From contig NZ_JARESG010000022.1 in assembly GCF_029076445.1 (NCBI RefSeq), positions 1 through 59,877 of the forward strand: 59,877 bases of DNA, given 5' to 3'. The number at the start of each line of letters is the position of its first letter. Position 1 is the first letter of the stretch. Below, piece by piece: positions 34,472 to 43,800 of this stretch. A model generated the notes under the pieces. The model was not told the origin of the DNA, ran no database searches, and worked only from the letters and a program-made list of their open reading frames with translations. The stretch comes from Pseudarthrobacter naphthalenicus. GTDB taxonomy: Bacteria; Actinomycetota; Actinomycetes; Actinomycetales; Micrococcaceae. Made by a program: the position numbers and the translations under genes.

Positions 34472-34867
34472 GTGAACGCCAAACCGGGCCCTGCCGGCAA
34501 CTGCCCCTGCCTGTCAGGGGAGGCCTATCCCGAATGCTGCGGACGCTTCCTCAGCGGCGCAGCGGATGCCGCCACCGCCGAGCAGCTCATGCGTTCGCGC
34601 TACACCGCGTTTGTGCTGCTCAACGCGGAGTACCTCAAAAAGTCGTGGCACCCCAGCACCCTGCCGGCGGACCTGGAGCTGGATCCCGGGATGGAGTGGC
34701 GGCGCCTGGACATTGTCTCCACGCACCGGGGCGGCCCGCTGGACACTGAGGGCGTGGTGGAGTTCAAAGCGTTCTACCGGCACGACGGCGAACGCGGAGT
34801 TCACCACGAAACCAGCCGTTTTGTGCGGGAGAACCGGCGCTGGTATTACCTGGACGCCGTCGCTTAG
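34472..34867 (+). CDS. YchJ-family (UPF0225) protein with SEC-C-type Cys motif
   Basis: A 131-residue small protein. The N-terminal CPCLSGEAYPECCGRFLSG is a SEC-C-like zinc motif (C-x-C ... CC). Next come AEQLMRSRYTAFVLLNAEYLKKSWHPST and EFKAFYRHDGERGVHHETSRFVRE, then RWYYLDAVA: the NTF2-like YchJ fold. Function of the family is unknown. It starts with GTG after AAAGGAG. The stop overlaps the stop of the convergent membrane protein by four bases (TTAG). Confidence 0.9.
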   Translation: MNAKPGPAGNCPCLSGEAYPECCGRFLSGAADAATAEQLMRSRYTAFVLLNAEYLKKSWHPSTLPADLELDPGMEWRRLDIVSTHRGGPLDTEGVVEFKAFYRHDGERGVHHETSRFVRENRRWYYLDAVA

Positions 34868-35808
34868 CTTTCGCTGTACGTCTCGTCCGGGGTGAACCCG
34901 GCCCGGTCCACCTTGCGGTGGAAATGCATCCCGGCCAGGCCGCCGAGCACGGCCCCCACCAGGGCAACCACGGCCACCACAACGGCGGCGATGATGCTGG
35001 TGACGGTCAGTTCGCCTTCGTTGATGGGGATGCGGGGGAAGCTGTTGAGATTGGCCAGGACGTTGAACTGCTGCCCCGCGATCAGGCCGAGCACGGCCAC
35101 CACAACGGCGGCGATCAGGGCCCACACCCACACCATCATGCCCTGCTTGGCGCCATTGAACCGTGCCATCCGGCCGGCCACGTAGCCGCCTGAATAGTAG
35201 GAGACGAACAGGATGACCAGCAGGACAATGATGCCTACCAGCCCCACGGTGCCGTTGGTGGTCACCTGGTTGACGGCCGCGTTGACGTCCGTATTGTTCG
35301 CCAGCCCCACCGCGGTACCAGCCGCGGCAACAAAGGCCGTCAGCAGGACGGCCATGCCGGTGGCGGCCAGCCAGCCGAAAAATGCTGACCCCACCTTCAC
35401 ACCGCCGAACTGTTCCTTCTCGCGGGCCACGGCGGTCTGCTGGTCGGTCAGGCGAGGATCCGTCAGGCGCGGATCGATGACGGGTGTTGTTACCGCCGGT
35501 TCCGCGCTGGGAGGTTCCGCGGCATACGCTTCCCCGCTGACCGGTTCTGCAGCGTACGGCTCCCTGGCCGGGGTTCCGGCCGGGTAGGCCGGTTCCGCCG
35601 TGTAGGCGCGCGCCTCGCGGGACCGCTCAGTGGAAGCCGGCCCGGCGTAAGACTGATCGGCGTAGGGCTGTGTCTGGTCCATGGCGCGTGTTGGCTCGCC
35701 GCCCGGCCCGCTGCCGGTGAAGGCTGTTTCGCGGGCAGTTTCGCTCCTCAGATTCTCCTTCCGGGTGCGCCGCGGAAGTCCGTCCCCTGGTTCCATGTGG
35801 TTGCTCAT
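34864..35808 (-). CDS. Four-helix membrane protein with disordered N-terminus, unknown function
   Basis: A 314-residue protein not assignable to a named family. Residues 1-135 are hydrophilic, with repeated short units (AYTAEPAYPA, PYAAEPVSGEAYAAEP, and DPRLTDPRLTD duplicated). Four membrane helices follow: about 145-170, 190-215, 230-250 and 275-300. The second is followed by GGYVAGRMARFNGAKQG, a Gly-rich motif of TIGR04086-like actinobacterial membrane proteins. Such a tail-plus-helices layout suggests an envelope protein. The start ATG at 35808 is near the acyl-CoA dehydrogenase stop (35871, same strand, 62 bases away), so co-transcription is possible. Confidence 0.7.
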   Translation of the reverse strand: MSNHMEPGDGLPRRTRKENLRSETARETAFTGSGPGGEPTRAMDQTQPYADQSYAGPASTERSREARAYTAEPAYPAGTPAREPYAAEPVSGEAYAAEPPSAEPAVTTPVIDPRLTDPRLTDQQTAVAREKEQFGGVKVGSAFFGWLAATGMAVLLTAFVAAAGTAVGLANNTDVNAAVNQVTTNGTVGLVGIIVLLVILFVSYYSGGYVAGRMARFNGAKQGMMVWVWALIAAVVVAVLGLIAGQQFNVLANLNSFPRIPINEGELTVTSIIAAVVVAVVALVGAVLGGLAGMHFHRKVDRAGFTPDETYSES

Positions 35809-35870
35809 GCCTCAACTCAACCACTGGTCAGCGGCGATAACAAGGGTACTTACTATTGCCGGGGCCTGGC

Positions 35871-37898
35871 CTAGCGGTAGCTGCGGTGCAGGTTTTCCTT
35901 CGTGGAGGCCCGGGGCGTGGCGTCCGCGATCCACGGCCCGGTGCCTTCGGACTGGTCCAGGATTCCGGCCTCCAGCCAGGTGTAATCCCCGGCCAGGACC
36001 TTTCCGGTGAGCGCGTGATCGGAGTCGTCGGTGTTGCGCCAAAGCTGGTCAAAGTACTCGTCAATGCGGACGCGCGACTGCTCACAGAACGCCTCGGCCA
36101 GCTCGTAGGCTCCCGCGGCATGTTCCGGGGCGGTGCGGAGCAGCATCTCGGCCCGTGAGCAGGTTGCCGCCATGGCGAAGAGCTCGGCGCCGATGTCCAC
36201 CACACGGCCCAGGAACGCCTGTTTGTATTCCAGCTTCGCCTGCCAGCGTCCCATGCCGTAGAACGTTTGCCGGGCCAGCCGCCGTGAGGTCCGTTCCACA
36301 AATCGAAGGTGCTTGGCCAGCCGGCCGAAGTCGCTGTAGGAGCGGGGGTCCATCCCGGCGCCGGCCACGAGTTTGGGCAGCCACTTTGCGTAAAAACCTG
36401 AAGCCCCGACGGCGGCCTTCGCCTTGTCCTGCAGGCTCGCATCCACGGAGGCAAGATCGCCGGCTGCGGCAAGGTGCGCGTCCACGGCCTCGCGGGCAAT
36501 GAGGAGCTTCATGATCTCCGAGGAACCCTCGAAGATGCGGTTGATCCTCAGGTCCCGCAGCTGCTGTTCGGCCGGGACCGCGCGTTCCCCGCGGGCCGCC
36601 AGCGATTCCGCTGTCTCAAAACCCCTGCCGCCGCGGATCTGGACCAGTTCATCGGCGATGCTGCAGCTGATCTCGGTGGACCACAGCTTCGCCAGGGCGG
36701 CCTCGATCCGGACGTCCTTCTGCCCGGCGTCCGCAAGTTCCGCAGACAGCTCAAACACGGCGTCGAGGGCGAAGGCGGACGCGGCGATGAAGGCGAGCTT
36801 CTTGCCCACGGCTTCGTGTTTGCCCACCGGCTGGCCCCATTGCGTGCGGGCGTTGGACCATTCCCGGGCGATCTTCAGGCTCCAGCGGCCGGAGGCCACG
36901 CACAGGGCCGGCAGCGAGAGGCGGCCCGTGTTCAGCGTGGTGAGTGCGATCTTCAGGCCCTGTCCCTCGCGTCCCAGCCGGTTTGCTGCGGGTACCCGCA
37001 CCTGATGGAACCGGGTCACGCCGTTTTCGATCCCGCGCAGACCCATAAACGCGTTGCGGTTCTCCACGGTGATGCCGGGGGAGTCCATCTCCACTACGAA
37101 CGCGCTGATGCCGCCCTTGTGCGCCGTTCCGTCGGCGTCGGTGTGGGCCGGAACCAGGGCCATGACCACCACCAGTTCGGCGATCACCCCGTTGGTGGTC
37201 CAAAGTTTCACGCCGTCCAGAACGTAACTCTCGCCGTCGTCCGTGGGAACGGCGGTGCTGCCCATCCGGGCGGGATCGCTGCCCACGTCCGGTTCGGTCA
37301 GGAGGAAGGCGGTGATGGCCCCCGCGGCGCAGCGCGGCAGGTATTCGCGTTTCTGCTCAGCGGTGCCAAACACTTTCACGGGCTCCGGCACGCCGATTGA
37401 CTGGTGGGCCGAGACCAGGGCGCCGAGGCTTGGATGAACACTGCCCAGCAGCGCCAGGGACCTGCCGTAGTAGACCAGGGACAGGCCGAGCCCGCCGTAT
37501 TCGCGGGGGATCTTCATGCCGAAGACGCCAAGCTCCGCCAGGCCGCGGATGTATTCGTCAGGGATTTTTGCGTCGCGCTCGATCACGCGGCCGGACATGG
37601 TGCGGGCATACTCCGTGAGCCGCTCCATGAAGGCTTCGCCACGTTCCACGTCCTCAGCCTGGGCCTTTGGCCAGGGGTGAATCAGGCCGAGGTCAAAACT
37701 TCCCAGGTACAGTCCCTTCGCGAAGCTGGGCCGGTCCCAGCCGGTCTCGCGGGACGCCTCGGCCAGTGCACGGGCATCAGCGGCGGTGGCTTCCGGGCCG
37801 ATGTTGCCGGCGTCCACCGGAACATCGGCGTCCGGGGCGTCCACGGGAGGCGCCTCGGGGGCGGCCTGGGTAGCGGAACTGTCAGTGGCGGAGCTCAT
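35871..37898 (-). CDS. Long acyl-CoA dehydrogenase (VLCAD/ACAD9-like)
   Basis: A 675-residue FAD enzyme that would desaturate acyl-CoA in beta-oxidation. The standard core has FLLTEPDVGSDPARMGSTA, LDGVKLWTTNG, and RGGRGFETAESLAARGERAVP with RINRIFEGSSEIMKLL; the Glu in EGSSEIM matches the catalytic position of the long-chain members. The remaining C-terminal 180 residues form a helical extension as in VLCAD, which lets those enzymes dock on membranes. The N-terminal 40 residues are Ala/Asp-rich and low in complexity. The start ATG follows AAGGAG. No electron-transfer flavoprotein genes are adjacent. Confidence 0.9.
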   Translation of the reverse strand: MSSATDSSATQAAPEAPPVDAPDADVPVDAGNIGPEATAADARALAEASRETGWDRPSFAKGLYLGSFDLGLIHPWPKAQAEDVERGEAFMERLTEYARTMSGRVIERDAKIPDEYIRGLAELGVFGMKIPREYGGLGLSLVYYGRSLALLGSVHPSLGALVSAHQSIGVPEPVKVFGTAEQKREYLPRCAAGAITAFLLTEPDVGSDPARMGSTAVPTDDGESYVLDGVKLWTTNGVIAELVVVMALVPAHTDADGTAHKGGISAFVVEMDSPGITVENRNAFMGLRGIENGVTRFHQVRVPAANRLGREGQGLKIALTTLNTGRLSLPALCVASGRWSLKIAREWSNARTQWGQPVGKHEAVGKKLAFIAASAFALDAVFELSAELADAGQKDVRIEAALAKLWSTEISCSIADELVQIRGGRGFETAESLAARGERAVPAEQQLRDLRINRIFEGSSEIMKLLIAREAVDAHLAAAGDLASVDASLQDKAKAAVGASGFYAKWLPKLVAGAGMDPRSYSDFGRLAKHLRFVERTSRRLARQTFYGMGRWQAKLEYKQAFLGRVVDIGAELFAMAATCSRAEMLLRTAPEHAAGAYELAEAFCEQSRVRIDEYFDQLWRNTDDSDHALTGKVLAGDYTWLEAGILDQSEGTGPWIADATPRASTKENLHRSYR

Positions 37899-37959
37899 GG
37901 GGTATCTCCTTCGCCGGATGGCCGGTACTAGCCATGGATCCGCCGGGTTGGAGAACCCT

Positions 37960-38262
37960 TTAGCTGTCTCCCAACATTACCCGCGGGTAGGTTCCCGTGC
38001 TAGGGGCAGGCTGCCCTTGAAAGTCGCCGGGGAGTTCGACGTTGCCGGCTTGGCGGACCAGCCGCTCCCACCCCCGGTTGATACCGTGGACGACTGCCAG
38101 CAGCGAGGTGGATGCCAGGAACCAGGCCAGCTTGCCCACCCCAACCAGGACCAGGGCAACGAACCCTGCGGTCAGGACAAAGGCCACGATGACCAGGGCG
38201 AAAATCATGGTTCCGATGAACACCATGGTGGCCGTTTCCACTGAACTTAAGTCGAACTGCAT
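37960..38262 (-). CDS. Small membrane protein, unknown function
   Basis: A 100-residue protein starting MQFDLSSVETATMVFIGTMI, with two hydrophobic segments (about 12-35 and 37-58) and a polar C-terminus. The region FIGTMIFALVIVAFVLTAGF then VALVLVGVGKLAWFLAS resembles the start of the longer protein at 33361-34227. The ATG at 38262 follows GGGGAAGA; the longer open frame to 38421 is not needed. It ends about 60 bases upstream of the acyl-CoA dehydrogenase start on the same strand. No known family. Confidence 0.6.
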   Translation of the reverse strand: MQFDLSSVETATMVFIGTMIFALVIVAFVLTAGFVALVLVGVGKLAWFLASTSLLAVVHGINRGWERLVRQAGNVELPGDFQGQPAPSTGTYPRVMLGDS

Positions 38263-38572
38263 TCTTCCCCCTGTGCCATTGCTTCGGTCGAGCCAGTAGG
38301 ACTGAGCGTAGGGGTTGCCGGCTGCCCCCAGCCAGACACGGGGCCGCCCCGGGCGGGGGTTGATATGGGATCGCAATGCTACCCGCAGGTAGGTCACGGG
38401 GCGGTCGCGGAAAGCCTGCACGCTCCTCCCAACGCGGGGTCACTTTGCGCCCAATAGCCGTCCCCCAATCAGGCGTTATGTGACTCCGCGTTGGTTGCAC
38501 GGGCGGCTGCGTTAGCCTTGTAGTTGGCAGTTTTCCTGCCGAAACCAACCCCCAGCTGTTGAAGGAGAGTGC
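38263..38572. other. Intergenic region with palindromic element and condensin-operon promoter
   Basis: These 310 bases separate the divergent small membrane protein and the jetA gene. They contain a 66-base palindromic element (38429-38494, described separately) followed directly by a promoter-like pair, TTGCAC at 38495-38500 and TGTAGT at 38519-38524 (18 bp apart), which would start the condensin operon 45 bases before the jetA GTG. No gene was found in it. Confidence 0.5.
38429..38494. repeat. Palindromic intergenic element with 15-base arms
   Basis: The arms CCAACGCGGGGTCAC (38429-38443) and GTGACTCCGCGTTGG (38480-38494) are complementary except for one base. Inside them a second short stem (GCGCC and GGCG) frames a loop rich in C and A. 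The length and structure fit a REP- or MITE-like intergenic repeat. Only this copy lies in the window. Confidence 0.6.
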
Positions 38573-40030
38573 GTGCCCCGCTCCGCCAGGTCATCCGCTG
38601 ACGCGATCAGCGCCCGGCTCCGGGACCTCGAACTCCTCACCAAGGGCCCCGCCTGGGCGCTCACCCGCTCCGCACCGTGGGTGATCGCGGTGCTGCAGGC
38701 ATCCTTCACCCGCACACGCCCGCAGCTGCCGCTCGAGGAGTTCCACGCCGACGTCGACTCCTTCCTTGAGCAGTTGCGGCGCCAGGAGCCCGGCGGGGCC
38801 GCCGCCGGGACCTCCACCGGCAGGAACTATGCGGACGAATGGACCCGCAAGAACTTCCTGACCCGCCGCAACCAGTCCGGGCAGATCGTCTACGAAGTCA
38901 CCGAGCCTGCCGCACGCGTGCTCGCCTTCCTGGACAGCCTCTCCAGCGAACGGTCCACCCTGAACGGATCCCGGCTGGGAACCCTGCTCGGCGATGTGGA
39001 GAAGCTCGCCAACGAAACCAACCCGGACCAAAGCGCCCGGCTGGAATCGCTCGAGGAAGAGATCGGGGAACGGCAGCAGCTGATCCAGGACATCAGCAGC
39101 GGGGATTTTGACGGTCTGCTCGATGACGACGAAGCCGTGGAGGCCGCCGGAAACATCCTGGACCTCGCCGCGAGCCTGCCCGCCGACTACAAAAAGATGC
39201 GCGACCGCATCGAAGAGCTGGTGGGCGAATTGCGCAACCAGATCATCGAGGAGTCGCTGAGCAAGGGCGCCACCATGGCCCAGGTGCTGGAAGCGGACAA
39301 GCGGCTCCGGCAGAGCCCCGAGGGCAGGACCTTCCGTTCCTTCACCGCGTTCCTGGACGATCCGCAGCAGCAAATGCGGTTCCGCTCGGCCATCGGCGAG
39401 GTCCTGAGCAGGCAGTTCGCCGATGACCTCACGCCCGAGGACCGCGAGACCCTGAAGAACCTGGTGGCCGAACTCCGCCACCAGCACGGCCAGATCCAGC
39501 GCATCTACGGCAAGCTCAGCGAAAGCCTGAACACCTACGTCCAGAGCGACGACTTCCGCCAGTCCGTCCGGCTCCGGAAGGTCCTGCGGGAGGCGGAGCA
39601 GGCCATCAGGTCCCTGCCGTACGAACGTGAACGGGCCGGCCTGGTCCGGGGGCCGGTGCTGTTCAACGCCGGTTTCGAATCCCTGGCCATGGTCAAGCTC
39701 TATGACCCGGACGAGTTTGCCGTCCCGCCGAAGCTCGCGGACCCCATCGCCTTCAGCGACTCGGACCGTGTGCGCTCGCCGAGGACAGGCAAAGCCCGGC
39801 CGGAGGCCATCCGTGCCGCCGTCGCCGGAGCTTCCACCCTGGCCGAGGCCTGGGCGCAGCTGCCCGCCGACGAGCAGCACATCAACTCCATCCGCGCGCT
39901 CCTGGCGCATGCCCTCCAGGAAGGCGCGGCCTTCGACCGCGAAACCTGGGACGGCCTGGACTTCGAACAGATCGACGGCACCACCCGCAAGGCGTACCTG
40001 CCGGTGGTCACCCTCAAGAAGGATTCATGA
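38573..40030 (+). CDS. jetA: JetA-like kleisin subunit of Wadjet/MksBEF condensin (DUF3375)
   Basis: A 485-residue protein of the DUF3375 (JetA/MksF/MukF-like) family, the kleisin that bridges the SMC heads. An N-terminal winged helix (LRDLELLTKGPAWALTRSAPWVIAVLQASF) is followed by a charged region with TRRNQSGQIVYEVTEPAARVLAFL and a coiled-coil stretch (RLESLEEEIGERQQLIQDISSG, GDFDGLLDDDEAVE). The C-terminus holds LPVVTLKKDS. It starts with GTG after GAAGGAG and its last four bases overlap jetB. The genes jetA, jetB and jetC overlap each other and form one operon. Confidence 0.9.
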   Translation: MPRSARSSADAISARLRDLELLTKGPAWALTRSAPWVIAVLQASFTRTRPQLPLEEFHADVDSFLEQLRRQEPGGAAAGTSTGRNYADEWTRKNFLTRRNQSGQIVYEVTEPAARVLAFLDSLSSERSTLNGSRLGTLLGDVEKLANETNPDQSARLESLEEEIGERQQLIQDISSGDFDGLLDDDEAVEAAGNILDLAASLPADYKKMRDRIEELVGELRNQIIEESLSKGATMAQVLEADKRLRQSPEGRTFRSFTAFLDDPQQQMRFRSAIGEVLSRQFADDLTPEDRETLKNLVAELRHQHGQIQRIYGKLSESLNTYVQSDDFRQSVRLRKVLREAEQAIRSLPYERERAGLVRGPVLFNAGFESLAMVKLYDPDEFAVPPKLADPIAFSDSDRVRSPRTGKARPEAIRAAVAGASTLAEAWAQLPADEQHINSIRALLAHALQEGAAFDRETWDGLDFEQIDGTTRKAYLPVVTLKKDS

Positions 40031-40830
40031 TGACTGAAGACATGACGACGGCGGCAGCTTCCGTTGAGGAGGATGCCCGCTTTGCGGGGGTGGCATCGGG
40101 CGCTGAGCGGACCATTGCGGCAGCCCTCACCCCGCGCGACACCTTTGTGGACGGTGCGGCGCTTTTCCCGGGTGACACCGGCGTGCTCCCGATGAAGGTG
40201 CGCCAGGCGCTGGTGAAGCTGCTGAAGGGCCCCTACGTGGACGGCGGCCGGGACGAGAAGCTGTGGACCACACTGCTGGATAACCAGCTGATCCTGCGCA
40301 GCCGGCTGTCCGAGCTCTTCCTGACCCTCCAGCTGGACCACGAACGCAAGATCGCTGTCCTGCGCCCGGTGGACCCGGACGCCATCGGCGGCAGCACGCG
40401 TTCCAGCATCCTGCGCCAGCAGAGGGCGCTCAGCCGGGTGGAGACCATTGTGCTGCTCCGGCTGCGCCTGCTGCTGGACCGCCACGTCACGGCGCAGACC
40501 GATCCCACCATTACCCGCGAGGAGATCGCGGATCTGGTGGCCCACTACCAGCCCGCCGGCCAGCAGGACGCCCTCCGCGACTCGGACGTGGTGAACCGCG
40601 CCATCACCAAGCTCCTGGCCCGCCAACTCCTCCTCACCACCGGCTTGGAAGACGTGTACGCCATCTCCAACGCCCTGCCCCTGGCACTCCCGTTCGAAAA
40701 CATCGGCGACATCCCGGCCCAGATCGAAGCCCTGGTAGCAGCCACAACAGACCCCACCGGCACCGAACCGCTGCTGGAGCTGGACCACGACGCGGAGACT
40801 GAAGCCACCGAAACGGAGGACGACAAGTGA
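40027..40830 (+). CDS. jetB: JetB-like KITE/MukE-like subunit of Wadjet condensin (DUF4194)
   Basis: A 267-residue DUF4194 protein. It is rich in helix-forming segments: VRQALVKLLKGPYVDGGRDEKLW, LLDNQLILRSRLSELFLTLQLDHERKIAVL, and RLRLLLDRHVTAQTDPTITREEIADLV, as in MukE/MksE winged-helix dimers that sit on the kleisin. The conserved RQQRALSRVETIVLL lies in the middle. The C-terminus is acidic (ELDHDAETEATETEDDK). The ATG overlaps jetA by four bases and the stop overlaps the jetC GTG. In Wadjet systems JetB works with JetA and JetC to extrude plasmid DNA. Confidence 0.9.
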   Translation: MMTEDMTTAAASVEEDARFAGVASGAERTIAAALTPRDTFVDGAALFPGDTGVLPMKVRQALVKLLKGPYVDGGRDEKLWTTLLDNQLILRSRLSELFLTLQLDHERKIAVLRPVDPDAIGGSTRSSILRQQRALSRVETIVLLRLRLLLDRHVTAQTDPTITREEIADLVAHYQPAGQQDALRDSDVVNRAITKLLARQLLLTTGLEDVYAISNALPLALPFENIGDIPAQIEALVAATTDPTGTEPLLELDHDAETEATETEDDK

Positions 40831-43800
40831 GCATCGCAACCATGCTGCCGATGGGCGAACTCACGAACCCGGGCCAGATGCGGCTCGCCTTGGTCCAGGT
40901 GGTCAACTGGGGCACGTTCCACGGAGCTCACACCATGCACGTGGACCGCAACGGAACCCTTCTGACCGGCAACTCCGGCGTGGGCAAGTCCACGCTTTTT
41001 GACGCCATGCTGCGCGTGTTTGACGCCCGCCCGCGCTCCAACGAGGCCGCCGCCCAGCGCGCCGGCGGGGCTGTGGAGGACAAGAGGACCACGTTCACCT
41101 ACATGCGCGGCAAAGTGGGCGATAAGGCGGTGGGTGAGGGCTCGGCCAGTGCGTTCCAGCGCCCCGGTGCCACCTGGTCCGCCGTCGCGCTGACCTTCGA
41201 TAACGCGGCGGGCACCCGTGTCACCGTGTCGGCACTGTTCGATGTGCCCAAGAACGGGACGGAGTCCAGCGTTGGACGTTTCTACCTGATCGACAACAAG
41301 CCGCTGGACCTGCCCGCCATCGAGGACATCGCCGAGAAACGCTTCACCAAGGCCGCGCTGGAAGCGGTTTTCCCCGACGCCCAGATCTTCGACGTCCACA
41401 AGGCCTTCGCGGAGCGTTTCCGCCGCCTGCTGGGGATCAGCTCGGACCAGGCCCTGCCGCTGCTGCGCGTGATCCAGGCCGGCAAGGGCCTGGGCGGCAG
41501 CGTTAACACCTTCTTCCGCGACCAGGTCCTGGACGCCCCGGCCACCCTGTCCGCGGCGGACGCGGTGGTGGAGGAATTCAGCAACCTGATGTCCATCCGG
41601 CAGCGGCTCGAGGACGTGCGCCAGCAACGCGACCAGCTGGCCCCTGTGCCGGGCCTGAATAAGGAATACGCACAGTCGCTGCTGGACGCCAACCGGCTCC
41701 GTGAGCTGGCCGGCGAGGAGTTCGAGGCCTACAAGCAGCAGCTCGCGGTCACCGTGCACCAGAAGACCCTGGCCCGCTTCAAGGAGCTGGCCCAGGCCAA
41801 AGCCAGGGAACTGGGCGCCGAACGCACGGTCCGTGACGGGCTCGCCAAAGAGCTCCGGGAGCTCGAGGCCGACTACAACAACCAGGGCGGCAACGCGATC
41901 TCCGCGATCGAACAGTCATTGGAGAACGCCAGGGTTGGCCTGCGGCTCCGCGAACAGGTGGAGGAAGCCGCGCGCACCGCCCTGTCCGACGCCGGCCTGC
42001 AGCTTGACTGGTCGGCCGAGGGCTGGGAGCAGGCCCACGAGCAGGCGGCCGCCCGTGCCGCTGAGCTCAAGGACGATTCCCAGGCGTTGCAGGACCTCCG
42101 GTTCGAGGCCTTCGACGGCCACGCCACCAAAAAACGCGAGTTCGCGGCTGCCCAGCAGGAGCTCCTCTCGCTGAAGACGCGCAAGTCCCTGCTGCCGCCG
42201 TCGAGCATTGAAAACCGGGCGGCGATCGCGGCGGCCACCGGCGTCCCCGAGGACCGGATGCCGTTCGGGGGCGAGCTGATGGACCTTGCCGAGGGGCAGG
42301 AACACTGGCGGCCGGCCGCCGAGCGCGCGCTCCGCAATCTGGCTACCACGCTGCTGGTCCCCGGCGAACATTTCGCCGCGGTGACCCGCTACCTCAACGA
42401 CCACAAGGTGCGCGGCGCGGTGCGTGCCGTGGACGTGTCCAAACCGCTCGCAGGCGGTGCCCTGGCCGTGGAGGACGTGCGCGACGGCGACCTGCTCACC
42501 AAGCTGGATATCCTCGCCAGCGGCGCGGTGGCCGACGCCGGGGAGTGGATCCGCGAGCGGATCGCCCTCGATTTCGCGTACCCGTGTGTCGAGGACCCTG
42601 ACGAGCTGGCGAAGCTGGACAAGGGCCTGAGCCTGGGCGGGGTGGTCAAGCGCAACCGCCACACGGTGGAAAAGGACGACCGTTTCACCGGCCGCCAGGA
42701 CTACGTGCTCGGGTTCGACAACGCCGCCAAGCTCGAACTCGTGGCTGCCCAGGTGGCGGACCTGCAGCAGGAACTGGCCAAGGCCGCCGAACTGGCCCAG
42801 AGCCGCGAAGAGTCCCATCAGGGCATGAGTCGGCAGCTCGACGCCCTCCGCCGCATCGCCGAGGACCACCGGCCCTGGGAACAGGTGTCCGCTGCCGTGG
42901 CTGCCGAGGAACTCACCAGGATTGAACAGCGGCTCAAGGACGCACTGGCAGCCCAGGCGGACCTGGAACCGCTGCGGACCAACATCGAAACGGCGCGGCA
43001 GAAACACCAGGCGAGCACCGAGGCCGCGGCCGTCCTGCAAAGCGAATACAAGGCACTGGACCGCCAGCTGAGCGCTGCAGATTCGTTGCTGGAAGCCGCG
43101 CGGGCCCGCCTGGCCCAGGCGCCGCCGTCGGACGCTACCGTCTCCGCGCTGGAGCCGCACTTCGCGGACTTCGGGGACGTCAGCGAGATGCATGAACTGG
43201 ACAACCTGGCCAACCGCGTCCGGACCGCCCTGCTGGGGGAACTGCACACGGCCGAGACGCGCGGGCAGGCCACGTCGGAGCGGCTGACCCGCATCTTCGA
43301 GGGCTTCGTGCGCGAGTGGGGCTCGGCCATCTCCGCCGATCACGGCACGTCCATCGGCGCGGCCGGCGAGTTCGAGGCCCGCTACCACGCGATTGTCAGC
43401 GACGGCCTGCCCGCGCAGGAGAGCGAATTCCGGCAGTTCTTCAACCAGCGAACGCACGAATCCTTCAGTACCCTGCTGCATCTGCTGGACGAGGAACGGC
43501 GCTCCATCACCAGCCGCATCCTGCCCCTGAACGGCATCCTGTCCGAGGTCAACTTCCATGAGGGCAGCTTCCTGGAACTCGACATCAAGCAGACGCTTCC
43601 GGCCACGGCGAAACAGTTCAAGGACGCCATCCAGAACGCGCTGAAGGCCCGGCACACACGGCCGGTCCGCGGTGCTGCGGCTTCAGGAGCGGAAACGGAC
43701 GACGACGCCGAGCTCACCGCCCGCTACAAAACCTTGGAAACACTGGTCAAGCGGCTCGGATCGGCCACGCCCGAGGACCGGCGCTGGCGCGCGGAGGTCC

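Noticed and set aside
41916..43655. 579-codon minus-strand open frame
   Set aside because: Antisense to the coiled coil of jetC.
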